Assembly (NCBI RefSeq): GCF_000091045.1
Contig: NC_006691.1
Location: 666,121 to 728,620 of the forward strand
DNA from: Cryptococcus deneoformans JEC21
Taxonomy: Eukaryota > Basidiomycota > Tremellomycetes > Tremellales > Cryptococcaceae
DNA length: 62,500 nt
Direction of reading: 5' to 3'
The notes below the pieces were generated by a model, which was given only the letters and a program-made list of their open reading frames with translations, did not search any database and was not told where the DNA came from. The translations under genes were made by a program, and so were the position numbers. Shown piece by piece: positions 34,889-45,958 of this stretch. Position 1 is the stretch's first letter. Each line of letters begins with the position of its first letter.

Positions 34889-35316
34889 CTATCGGTACCC
34901 ATACCCTGTTTGATTTTGGTACATCATCGGGTTGTACCCTGTCATTTGGGACATCATTCCAGGCATTCCCTGCCCCTGCATACCCATCATACCAGTCTGT
35001 TGCGGCATCATCCCGGTAGGTTGAGCCATCATGCCAGTCTGCTGAGGCATCATACCCGGCGCGCCGTTATAGCCTGTAGTGAGTGGACGAAGGGCATCGT
35101 ATTTGCCTGTTCCAGATGTCAGCACTCATCGCACCATCCGAGGGGTTTTTCCCTTTTTTCTACACACCAGCTGCTTGAGGTTGTTGTTCCTCGGGTTTAC
35201 CAAAGTCCGTCTTCTTCATAGCTGCAAAGATGTTTGAAGGCGCAAACTTGTCAGGGGCCTGCTGAGCTTGTTGAGGTTGAGGAGGGGGCATGGAGGCAAT
35301 GGTGTTAAATGTGGAC

Positions 35317-35353
<37 letters not shown>

Positions 35354-38300
35354 GGGGAAAGCCAGTAAAGTCTATGGGTAGATTAGTGCGCCATTCACGA
35401 AAATCCAAAATTGCCACTTACTAGGCTGCATACCCATCTGACCGGTGAAGAACCCAGTTTGCTGAGGCATCATTTGTTGCTGAGCATGGAAGCTGGAAGT
35501 AGTCTGAGGCTGTTGCTGTTGCGGCTGGAATCCAGTTTGCTGAGCACCCATCGGCAATAGATCTCGAGTTGGAACAAACATCCCTGTGGCTTGCGGTTGC
35601 ATGGGGTTCAACAGCCCCTGGTTTACGGGGACGGGGGCGAGCGGGCCACGGGGAGCGTTGGAAGAGTTGGACATGCCTGTTTGTTGAGCAAGCATCGACA
35701 TCGGTTGGCCCGAGTTCTGCACACCGAGGCCATACGCGTTGGGAACAAAGGACTGCTGTGACTGGGCGGTAGGCTGAGGTGATAGCTGGGATTGTGGTTG
35801 CTGGGCGGCTGGGTGCTGAGCAGGTGCTGACGGTGCTCGGGGCGCGCCTGCGCCCGTCATGTGGGAAAACTTGTCAAAGCTTCCGCCCGTGTTATTCTGG
35901 CTGATGCCTGTACTCGCGGGCCTGAGCGCATTGATCTGAGCAAGCAGAGAGTCGGTGTTGTTGGCTACCTTGGGAGAAGTCGAGACGGGAGCAGCAGACG
36001 GCCCGGGGGATGAGCTAGTCGTAACAGTGGCAGGGGCGGGAGAGGAAGGCTTGGAAATGGGTTTGATAGTCCAGGCGTCATCGTCAAACCCGGTTGAAGT
36101 GGCAGGTGCTGCTGCCGGCTTCTTTTCCTCAACGGTGGGAGGAGTCAAAATCACGGGTGGAGGCGTAGGAGCGCTGGGCGGGGTGGGTGTAAGAGTGACT
36201 TGAGCAAGCTTGTCGCTTGCAGCAGCCAATGCAGCGGCGTCGACTGATTCTGGACCGGTCGACTTCTTTTCCGGCCTCCCTCTTCGAGTGTTGTTGGCCA
36301 ATTTCCCATTGGGACCGGTAAACAGTCCAGGCGGCTTGCCACCCGCCTCTTGTTCTTGCAACTGCCTCGCCAGCTCTTCATCCTTTTCAATCTGCGCTTG
36401 CTGCTCTGGTGTCTTCTTTGAGAACCTGCTCTGGATGACTTTGCGCACACGGATCACGTCGCCTTCGCGCAGACCGAGGGAGCGAAGTGTACCGTTATCC
36501 AAGTCGGGTAGGATGCTATCGTCAATACGGTCACGCTCAAAATTGGTAGCATAGCGGGTGCAGTCGTCCATATCGCACCCGGCGGAAAGGAAGAACTCGA
36601 ACCAGTCGAATGGGGGGCGTTTACTTGCTGCCGCCTTGGAGGCACGCACGACTTCAGCGGGGATCGGTTCCTCGCTCCTGTGGGTGCTTTCGACCGACCT
36701 TTGTCCTGGTCGTCTACCTGTAGGCTGCTGGCCCAGCGGTCGGTCATCTTCATCCATGCTCGCCTTTTTAGCCTTCTTTGCTTCATGCCTCCTGATCAAC
36801 TCGGTATCGCGCGCAGACATTTTTTCGAGTGGGACGTCGATAATGACTCCGTTGAGCTTGTGCAGGCGGACCTTGCCATTGAGCAGACCGAGGTATTCAG
36901 CTTCGACGTCGAACTGTCCGCTTTTATCGGACCAGGTGCGGACCTTGGCGGGGTTGGGTTCTGCGGAAACAAGAAAGATGAGTGAATCACTAGAAAGGGG
37001 AACAAAGTTTTAAAACTTACTGGAACGAGCATTGTCAGGAGGTCGTGCGGGAGCGGCATGTCCTCTGGTGGGAAGCCTGTTGGCAGCTGCGGCCACATCG
37101 TTGCCTGACGGCCTTTTCGTGATTTGAGGCGGCTGCAATCCTCCAGCCCGGGCATTCTCCCTCCTACGCAGTTTCAAAGTCAGGGATGGGTCATTAAAAA
37201 TGTCTTTTAAACCCAACTTACGCCGCTTTGGCCTCTTCCTCTCGTCGTCTTCGTTCCTCTTCTTGTCTTCGCAAAGCCTTTCTTGCTGCCCTCTCCTTTT
37301 GTTCTTCCTCAATCTGGATAGCCAACTGCCTGTCCTCTTCTTCTTGCATGCGACGAGCTTCGGCAGCCGCTTGAATCCGACGTCGTTCTTCTTCTGCGGC
37401 AAGTTGACGTTGACGCTCAGATTCCTGCTGGGCGGCACGGGCTTCGGCTTCGGCTTCAGCTTTGGCTTCGGATGCACGATACTCTTCTTCATCGTCCTCA
37501 TCGTACGCGGCAGGTCCACCCGCGGCAGAAGCGGAGGGAGCAGGGACAGAGCCGTCATTGAGCTGAAGGTACGCGGCGGGCACTACACCTTGCTGACCGT
37601 TTGAATCCTTGACGAGCCACCACTCGTCGTTCTCCTTGTCCACGATGGCTACCGTATCGTTCTCCTTTACCGTCAGTTCGTCATCGCCCGCGGCATCAAA
37701 GTCGTAGAGAACGGTCGCTGCTTCTTCTTCACCTTTTTGTGCGGGCGCGGGCTCGGGCTCGGGCTCGGCAAAGCGGACACCCTTTGGTTCAGAGTTGTTG
37801 GAGGTGGCGGAGATGGTGCGGGAAGGATGGGGGGGAGGAGGAAGCGGGGTGAAAGCGGGTTGTGGTGCGCGCTCCGGTTGGGGTTGGGGTTCGGGCTCGG
37901 GTTCGGCCTCGTCTTCAGAAGAGACAGGTTGTGTCTCGTTGTTGAGCAATTCAAGGGCCTCGCCTGCGGCAGCTTTGCTTTGCTCGAGCTTGGCAAGAAT
38001 GGCGCGTGCAGTATCAGCGCTGCCGCAATGGAACTGAAGAGGTTCGGCGAGGGTGGAGAGGGCGAGAGAGAGGTTCTTGGAGGAAGGCTGGCTGACGGAG
38101 AGGACGTCTGTGATTGGGTATTGTTTGACAGGAGCGGCCTGCAAAAGAAGATTTTTTTGGTGTAAATGAGAAACATGTCATCTTGTAAAGCACTCACCTT
38201 GTCAGTATCAGATGCGAAAAAAACTGCAGCGTTGCCGACACCGAGTGTCCCTTTCTTCTTCTTTTTGCCCTCGAGCTCACTGATGCTCCATGTTTCGACC

Positions 38301-38957
38301 TTGTCCTTGAGCTTGAGCTGCCTCTGCTTCTCGGCGAGCTCCTTTTCGTGCTCAGCCTGCCTTTGCGCCTCGAGCTCTGCCTCGGTATCGGCTGCGTCGG
38401 CAACCTGGACCTGCTCCGACGCATCGAGGGGCTCGCAATAGTTGCGTGGGACAAAGCCGAGCTTGGATGAAGGGTCCGAGTCCAGTCGAACGAGGAGCCA
38501 GTCGTCCTCGACAGAGTACACGTGCAGGGCGGATTCATCTGACATGGATAGTTCTTCCGGAGAGGTGGATTCATAGGCGAACATGGCGCGGGTGGTGCTT
38601 ATGGGTGGTATCTGTGATGCGCGTCAGTGCAGGCTCGAGATGTGGTTGCTGGCGTCGTCGAGCTGGCGGAGCTGGAGCGCGACAGGTGCCGGGACAGCGG
38701 CAGGACGGACGGACTCACCTCCTCGACATAGGTGGCGGGTACGAGGCCGACCTGGCCGTCTGCGCCGCCGTTATCATCCTTGAGCTTTGCCTTCCACCAG
38801 CTGCATGGGTGTGAGTGTGTGGCTGTGGGAGCGGGACTCACTCGTTGTCCTCCTTGTCGATGATGTAGAGGATGTGGTCTTCATGGAAGGCGAGCTCGGT
38901 GTCTGGGTCCTGTGGCTGGTAGTCGTAGAGGGCCTTTGCGACTGCGACGTAGGCCAT
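34889..38957 (-). CDS. SLA1: Sla1-type endocytic adaptor (three SH3, SHD1, SAM-like SHD2, QTG repeats)
   Basis: Clathrin/actin adaptor of endocytic patches, binding NPFxD cargo and regulating Las17/Arp2/3. Read from 38957: SH3-1 (VAKALYDYQPQDPDTELAF, joined to WWKAKLKDDNGGADGQVG), SH3-2 (TRAMFAYESTSPEELSM, WLLVRLDSD), a KKKKKG-containing region, then SH3-3 (ATVLYDFDAAGDDELTV, WWLVKDSNGQQGVVPAAYL). A long Glu/Arg/Ala coiled coil follows. SHD1, the cargo-binding domain, reads VRTWSDKSGQFDVEAEYLGL and LHKLNGVIIDVPLEKMS. SHD2 is SAM-like (FDWFEFFLSAGCDMDDCTRY). The C-terminal third is Gln/Pro-rich with repeated QQTG(M/F) motifs corresponding to the phosphorylated repeats of yeast Sla1 (Ark1/Prk1 targets). 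About 1,200 residues. A CAA tract at 35317-35354 encodes poly-Gln. Confidence 0.93.
35317..35354 (-). repeat. CAA microsatellite encoding poly-Gln in SLA1
   Basis: About twelve perfect GTT units on the plus strand (CAA on the coding strand) give an uninterrupted Gln run. A pure trinucleotide tract is expected to vary in length between strains. Confidence 0.9.
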
Positions 38958-39096
38958 GGTGCGGGGCGGGCGATGGCGGGGATGAAGCGGGAGATGAGCG
39001 GAGTGGAGATGGAAACGCAAGATGGACGACGCCGCCTCTTTTCGTCGCCCGCGTCCACTCCTCCACTCACCACTCACCCACCACCCCCCCCCCCCG

Positions 39097-41282
39097 ATGT
39101 CCCGCCCGCAAGCTGCGCCCCCCCGCCCAGGCACCGCCAAGCCGCAGGGCGCATCCCCGCCGGCGAACGTGCCGAGGCGCAACCCGGGCACGGTTCCAGG
39201 TGAGCGCCCCCGCCCCGCGCAGCAGCTGACCCCCAGGCCTCGCACGGACCGCCTCCTCCCTCCGCCAGGGCGCCTCGCTCTCCTCGCTCCCGGCCCATCT
39301 CAGGAACCTCTCTGCGCCCCGCGTCCCCTCGCCCCTCGGCAAAGGCACCCCCGCCCGCCAGCTCAAGCAGTCCCTCCCCGTGCGCACGTCCAAGACCACC
39401 GAGCGCCATGTCCTCCTGCCCGAGGACCCCCAGCTCGCGCCCCTCCACCAAGGCCCCGTCGAGGCCCCGTCCCCGCTCGCCACCCCCCCCAGGCGCGGCT
39501 CAGTCGGCAGCGCGCTCGGAAGGCACCCTGCCGACGAGCGCAGCGACGCCGAGAAGATGACCAAGCGCGAGCGGGAAGAGAACAAGCTGCCCAGGCTCAC
39601 TGCCTATGCCACCGCCGAGGGCTACAAGCTCAAGGCGCTGCAGGCCTTTCTCAAGCGCGAACATGGCGTGAGCGTCGTGCGGGTCTATGACGATTGCGTG
39701 TATGCGGTATGGCGTTTCCCCTGCTCCAGCACCCAGCGACTGACGCCGTGCGTAGATCTACAACCTGCCCCTTCTTCCGGGATACGCAACGACCAAAGTA
39801 CGCTCGTCGCCCGTCGTCAAGTCGCCCGGCGGTGTCTCCCTCATGGAGCGGATGACCATGGCCGAGGAGCAAGGCTACAACGACTCGTACTTTCCCCGCG
39901 AGGATCCGACGGAAGCCACGCCGGCAGAGTATATTCTCTCCAGCTCTCCGTCTGGCGGCGACGGCATAAGTGGCGTCGGCACCGATCTAGACGTCCTCGC
40001 ACAAGATGGGGAAAGGGAGAGAGAAATGCGCGAGGCTGAGCGCGAAGGCGAGCGGCCAACCACACATTACGAAACCGTGAAACCCGAGGATGAGTCTCAC
40101 CCTCGTGAACACACGCACCATGATCCGGGGACACACCTATCTCCCGACCACCCTGGCTACCTCGAGCACACCCCTTCCACAGCCCTCACACCCATGGATC
40201 TACCGCCACACCACCACCGCCGCCTATCAACAGGCATGCAAATGCCAGAGGAATACACGGCACACTCCTCTCCAAGGGCTCAGCACAGACCTCGTCGACG
40301 GAAATCGCAAGCTTCTCTGAACAACGTGGCAGAAGCCATATTCTTCTCATACGGTGTGTCCGTATTCTTTGGATTCAACGAAGGCGAGGAAAAGGAGATC
40401 ATGGAGGATGCAGAGACCGCCGGGGCTTGGACTCGAGGTCTAGGCGAAGACGACTGGGAAATCGAAGAGTTCCACTATGTGGTATGTTTATTTTTCTTTT
40501 TCCAGCATAAACGACCCCACCACTGATTCGCAACACAGCACGACCCAGACGCCGAGAACCCTCGGATCTACAACGACATGTTTACATTCAAATCCCGCTC
40601 ACACCTCTTCAAACTTTCTCTCGCGCACGCCATTGCGCAGTCGACAAAACTGAGCATATACGAGTCTGTCATGCAAGAGACGCTTTCACTTACCGCCTCA
40701 TTCCCCAAGGAACTGTCCATAACAGGACACCTGCAGTTGACGAGGAGGGAAGCGCTCAAAATGACAGGTAGATTGTTCAAATTGCGGATGGACGTCAACT
40801 TGAGTGGCGGCATCCTCGATACTCCCGAGTTATTCTGGTCAGAAGCTTCCCTCTTCCCACTGTACGAAGCCGTTCACGAGTACCTCGAGATCGGTCCGAG
40901 GATCCAGGTACTGAACGACAGGCTCGCAGTTGCCGGTGATCTGGTACGTACTTATCAAGCCCAACTCTATTGATCAATCTGATATACTAAAATATAAATA
41001 AAACGGTATAGCTCGAAATCATCCACGAGTATATCGAAGAGCAAGCAACCCATCGACTCACTTGGATCATCATCTGGTTGATCGTCGTGGCGTGCTTTGT
41101 TGAACTGGCAAGTCGTCATCCGAAATATGGCGCATATTGGGAGCTGACGCAAAAGTTTAAACATAAAACAGGGCGAAGTTATCGCGAGAATGATCTTCCA
41201 TGCCATACCAAGGGAACAGGGTGAATTCTTGATGCTCAAGGCTCCCCAGCTGTTGATCGGCGCAGGTCAAAGCTTTGTCTAG
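39097..41282 (+). CDS. Rmd1/Sif2-like DUF155 membrane protein
   Basis: Member of the RMND1/Rmd1-Rmd8/Sif2 family (DUF155), organellar or vacuolar membrane proteins in yeasts. Start at 39097 (MSRPQAAPPRPG). An in-phase intron after TVPG joins LARTASSLRQGASLSSLP, then VRTSKTTERHVLLPEDPQ, a hallmark of the fungal branch. The core domain follows: LPRLTAYATAEGYKLKALQA, VYDDCVYA joined to IYNLPLLPGYATTK, then VAEAIFFSYGVSVFFGF, EFHYV joined to HDPDAENPRIYNDMFTF, HAIAQSTKLSIYE, and EYLEIGPRIQVLNDRLAVAGDL. The C-terminal TM (LTWIIIWLIVVACFVELGE) is followed by a tail ending at 41282. An acidic/His-rich insert of about 130 residues interrupts the core near 39900-40320. About 640 residues. The 5' third is markedly GC-rich. 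Confidence 0.88.
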
Positions 41283-41535
41283 AGGCCTTATTAGATGCGT
41301 GCGTGTGTAATAATAAATAAAAACATTTAGAAGCAGTATTTTGTATATGTATATTGAACATGTTACATCCTACAGATCATCTCGCTGATGCCTATGGAGA
41401 TTGGCAGAGCTCGTATTATAAAACACATCATATGTATTCCTACATGTTAATTTTTGCGAATATCTTTCTGCGATTTATCTTTTCCGTCATTCTTTTCACC
41501 TCAAAAACTAATTATGCCACCAACAACTTTACAAA

Positions 41536-42169
41536 TTACTCGAGGTAAAGAGTTGAACGATGAGCACCGTATCGCCCTCGCGCCATGAAGCAGAGGACGA
41601 TCAAAAAGACGAGTGCAAACAGGACCAAAATTCTAAAATTATTATGAGCAACCGCAAAGACCCCAATCTTTTTCGCCAAAATGCACTCACGTATCAATCC
41701 AACTGATGACGACGAGACCCTTGACAACCGAGCATCGCGAAAACGTCTGGCCCGAGTTGCCACAGTCAACCTTGTCGGTCAAAGCTGTAAGGGAGGAGAC
41801 GCCAATAAGGTAGAGAATGAATGAAATGGCAATGGGAATAAGATGGGTGAGAAGGCCAAAGGCTCGGCTTTGGCCAAGAAGTTGGAAGCCAACCGTCAGA
41901 ATCACTTTTTTTTTAAAAAAAAATTGTCAGCTAATCACAATGAAACACATATTATCAAACAACTTACAGCCCCATGCAGTCGTCCATACACTTGCCACCA
42001 GCAAGATCCTTATCCTGTCCCTGTATGCATTGGTATGAGCAGGTGGATAGCCGTTGCTGTTGTAGTGGCCGACAAGGGAACCGGAAATGCCAAGAGCAAC
42101 GATAGAGGCAAGGAGGACAAGGGTGAAAAGGAAAGTATGAGTGAAACGGATAACACGTTCAGAAGGCAT
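41536..42169 (-). CDS. Four-helix MARVEL-like membrane protein
   Basis: Tetraspan membrane protein of about 160 residues with both termini probably cytosolic. Exon 1 from 42169 (MPSERVIRFTHTFLFTLV) contains TM1 (TLVLLASIVALGISGSLVG) and the start of TM2. Exon 2, joined in phase across an intron with a T9A9 tract, continues LILTVGFQLLGQSRAFGLLTH with TM3 (IPIAISFILYLIGVSSLTAL) and a short extracellular loop with two cysteines (KVDCGNSGQTFSRC). The last exon has TM4 (RILVLFALVFLIVLCFMARG) and ends at 41536 (STLYLE). The spacing and the two loop cysteines fit the MARVEL/Nce102-like fold found in eisosome or septin-associated proteins. Exact family is uncertain. Confidence 0.75.
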
Positions 42170-42525
42170 AGTGGATTTGTTAGTGGCCGCAGGTGCGATC
42201 AAGAGTGTTGAATCAAAGGTGGAAATGTAGAGGGTATATAGCAACAAGAGTGTTCTTGTTAGAGCGAGGCAAAACAGATAAAGTGACGGACACGCTTCAA
42301 GCCTGGAGCAATGACGACATTCCATCAATTTTCCCACGGGCGCTATCCGGTATTCGGACCACCCGATTCCTTCTGATATAAATTACGTAAATACACAAAG
42401 ATCTCCTTTTTTTAACCATCGGTCGCGTTGTTTTCGTGGCGTCCGCTGCACAGCCATCGTGTATCTCTGCTTTTGAATCTCGAGTCTGCTGTGAAGCCGC
42501 CAATTTCCTCATCATCAATCCGACC

Positions 42526-44877
42526 ATGCTCTCCCCTTCAACCCTGCTTCACGCCCTCTCTCTCGCAGCTCTGGCAGCTTTACCTGCGCAAGCCCAACTC
42601 GCAAACACGTTTCAGTATGTCGGACTGTCTGGCGTGTCCGCCCAGCAAATGTTCTTGGGCACTTTGCACAAGGTTTATATCGTAGACAAGACGTGAGCGT
42701 AATCCACCGATGAGAACGTCTCTATGTATCCATGTCTGATAACAGTTGAAAACAGTGAAAATAACAATGCGACTGTGAATGGACATCCAGCATGGGCCTC
42801 GGAATACGACCTGGCCACGAACACTTTTCGCACGATGGACGTGCTTTCAAATTCGTTCTGTGCCGGGGGTACTGTTCTAGGAAACGGCACGTGGCTCAAT
42901 GCGGGTGAGATTCTGCTGTCATGTCACAAAAACAAAAAACAAAAAGAACTGCCGTCCTGACGCATTGCACATCCAGGAGGGAATCAAGCAATCACTTATG
43001 GCGGAGCAGCGATGCCAAGCACTCAGCAGAGCGGACAGTCACCATATGGTGACTGGGATGGCGGAAAGGCCGTCCGCTTGCTCGACCCGTGTGATGACGA
43101 ATCATGCGAATGGGTGGACGACCCAGCACTATACATGACCAGTCGACGGTGGTATCCGACACTCGAGACGTTGGAGGATGGATCAGCTATCATTATGGGC
43201 GGCTGTGGTGAGTATCCTTCTGCATTTTTTACCTGCTTTCAAATCCTAATTGCTATCAGAATGGGGAGGATATGTCAACTATGCAGACAACCAAAACAAC
43301 CCTACAGTCGAATATTTTCCTCCCAAAGGCCAACCTTTTACCCTCAACTTCCTTCTCAACACCATGCCTGTGAATCTCTTCCCCCTGGTCTGGCTTCTTC
43401 CCTCTGGCAACCTCTTTGTCCAAGCAGAGTACCAAGCCGAGATCTTTGATTACAAAAATAACATTGAATACCCAATCAGTGATATCCCTGATTGTGTCCG
43501 AGTATATCCAGCATCCGCTGGAACCGCAGTCTTGCCCATGACTCCTGAAAACAACTGGACGGCGACAATTATATTTTGTGGAGGGACATTTTTAGAATCG
43601 GATCAGTGGACAACAGATTGGAATATCAGTCAATACCCGGCAAACCAGAGCTGTGTGCACATCAGTCCCGATGTCGATCTGACTTGGTACCAGAATGATC
43701 CTCTTGACACAGGACGTTCCATGGGCAACGTGAGTGGTATGACAATTACCAAGTATACAAAGCGGCTGACATTTATCTAGTTCATTAATCTCCCTGACGG
43801 TCGACTCTTTTACGTCAACGGCGCTCGCACTGGAACAGCCGGGTACGGGACTCAAGACTGGGCTGTTGGCGAATCATATGCAGATCATCCCCTTTATCAA
43901 TCGTGGTATTTTGACCCCTCTCAGCCTTCAGGACAAAGATGGTCTAAAGCAGGCGTGTCGTCTATCCCACGAATGTATCACTCTTCAGCGTCTTTGTTGC
44001 CGGACGGCACTGTGATCATTTCGGGCAGTAACCCTAATGCGGACTGTGAGTATTTTCAAGAGCCTAGTCGCTCTATAGAAATACTAACAAGAACGTAGAT
44101 GTGGATGCGGTCAACAACGCGAGCTACACCTACTTCACACAATATCAAGTGGAGATATTCTATCCAGACTAGTGAGTCTCTTCCTCATCTTTGCTACGTA
44201 ACTTATCGTCATTAGTGCGGATCATGTAAAGCCGACACCACAAGGCATGCCTAGTAATATTACCTGTACGTCTTTTTTTTTTCCTCTTCATCGCTTTGAT
44301 ACGAATGAATCAAGACTAACGGAAAGGATAGACGGCGGCGACTATTTCAACATCACCCTCTCAGCTTCGGATCTTTTCAACGTTCCGATTAATATCAACA
44401 AAACCCGTGCAGTGATCATGCGCACTGGCTTTTCAACGCATACGATGAACATGGGTCAACGACACATCGAATTGGAAACGAGTTTTACAACGACGGATGA
44501 TGGTGGAGGGATCTTGCATGTCGCACAATTACCGCCAAATCCCGGTATACTCGGTAAGTCTCTCCATTTCTGCAGTTACAAGGCCCTGATCTAATGCTGG
44601 CGTTGCAGCCCCCGGACCAGCACTCTTCTTTATTGTAGTGGACGGCATTCCCTCGAATGCCTCGTGGGTAATGATTGGTGATGGCATCATTGGGGAGCAA
44701 ACTCTGCATGAGAAGAGCGTTTTGCCACGCTCCCAGATTAGTGCACAAATCATGGCACAATATGGGTTTATCACTTATTCCACTAACACGACTTCTACTG
44801 CGACAACAACCTGGGGAAGTTGGAAGCTGGCAGGAATGAGCTTGATGTGCTTGTGGGGAGGTATCGTGCTTTTATAG
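42526..44877 (+). CDS. Glyoxal oxidase (copper-radical oxidase), probably GPI-anchored
   Basis: Secreted enzyme of family AA5 that oxidises aldehydes to acids and makes H2O2. A signal peptide starts at ATG 42526 (LLHALSLAALAALPAQAQ). All active-site residues known for the family are present: Cys in NSFCAGG and Tyr in SRRWYPTLETLEDG form the Cys-Tyr radical cofactor, Tyr-His in IPRMYHSSASLLPDG, and His in STHTMNMGQRHIEL. The Kelch-like propeller repeats appear as IIMGGC, WLLPSGNLFVQ, NLPDGRLFYVNGAR and LLPDGTVIISGSNP. The C-terminus is Ser/Thr-rich with a hydrophobic end (LAGMSLMCLWGGIVLL), fitting a GPI signal. About six introns; roughly 680 residues. Many N-x-S/T sites suggest heavy glycosylation. 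Converges on the acyl-protein thioesterase gene. Confidence 0.93.
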
Positions 44878-44938
44878 ATTGGAAAACGATACGCGGACAT
44901 TTTTTTTTGGTCATATTACGGCGTACTCTATGAACAAT

Positions 44939-45002
44939 TGTTGTGCATTCCCAAATCTGATTCTGCTCACTGTTGTGCATTCCCAAGTCTGACTGTGCTC
45001 AC
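44939..45002. repeat. 32-bp tandem duplication between convergent gene ends
   Basis: Two adjacent 32-nt copies (44939-44970 and 44971-45002) differ at three positions. They start tgttgtgcattccca and end tgctcac. They lie in the 158-bp gap between the 3' ends of the glyoxal oxidase and thioesterase genes. Confidence 0.9.
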
Positions 45003-45035
45003 TGCGGTAACGATTTTGCGAAATTAAGCCTATTT

Positions 45036-45958
45036 TTACTTGAGCGCCTCCATTAACCACGACTTGAGATCTTCAATCTCCTGAGGACAGGAAGAATGGG
45101 GCATTCCTGGGTAGGATTCAAAACGGATACCAGGACGAGCAAAGGTTGTGCCCTGAGAAAGCAGCTTGTAGCCACATTTTTGTACAAGAAAATCAACTGA
45201 TCGTTGTCCAACTGGATCACAAGTCAGTCAAGCAAAAAAAGGATCGTATTTGGACGTACAGCGGTAATCGACCACTGGGTCATTCGTTCCGTGGCCCCAG
45301 AACACTGGAATATCCTTGGCATGCTCAGACATCATCTGCTTCAAGATCAATTTTTCATATCATTATTTTGAGAAAGATGATTCTTACTTGTACAATCTTG
45401 TGGTTGAGAGGGACCCAAGTGCTCAACGCCACCACTCCAGCCAGCTTCCTCTTTGTTGTCAGCATGTTTAGAACACTGATCGCGCCGCCCTGGGAAAAAC
45501 CACCGAGAACGATCCTATTTTCAGGGATCCCACTATCCACCTCGGCTTGGATAAGCTCGTCAACTGACTTTAGCGTTTCGAGCATCCCCTGCTCATCGTC
45601 GTTCTCCGAGTTATCCAATTTATCAAGGTGACGAATGTCGAACCAAGATGGCATAGCCATGCCGTGGTTTAAGGAGACGGGGATTGTAGGGGCATGTGGA
45701 AGTATCCATTTCACATTAGGGAACGAGCTCCAAAGCATCTTAGCAACAGGAAGCCACCCATGGCCTGATTAGCAGGGTTAGTATTTGTGACTTGTTCAGT
45801 TTTCTCAGACATACCACTATCGCCCAACCCCTAAACCAGTCTGCAAGATGAGCTACGCTCATCATAATGCAAGTATTGGGACTCACGTGAAGAAAGATGA
45901 CAGTAGCAGTATGGGCCTCCTTGGGCGAAATCTTTAGGTGTTTCAAAGATGTGGGCAT
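45036..45958 (-). CDS. Acyl-protein thioesterase (APT1/lysophospholipase-like alpha/beta hydrolase)
   Basis: Serine hydrolase that removes palmitate from cysteines of membrane-associated proteins such as Ras. Start at 45958 (MPTSLKHLKISPKEAH). The loop LHGLGDSGHGWLPVAKML is assembled from three exons, the middle one only 16 nt (45815-45830). The nucleophile elbow is GGFSQGGAISV, the catalytic Asp is in GTNDPVVDY, and the His is in GMPHSSC. ILPHAPTIPVSLNHGMAMPSWFDI is the typical APT lid sequence. End at 45036. About 240 residues, the usual length. The frame is open upstream and has another ATG at 46087 that would add a hydrophobic segment (NLLIACIALVTISLYWI); see findings. It could deacylate proteins prenylated by the farnesyltransferase coded at 22.6 kb. 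Confidence 0.9.

Noticed and set aside
38787..39203. Long plus-strand frame over the SLA1 start
   Set aside because: Antisense shadow of the first SH3 exons in GC-rich DNA.
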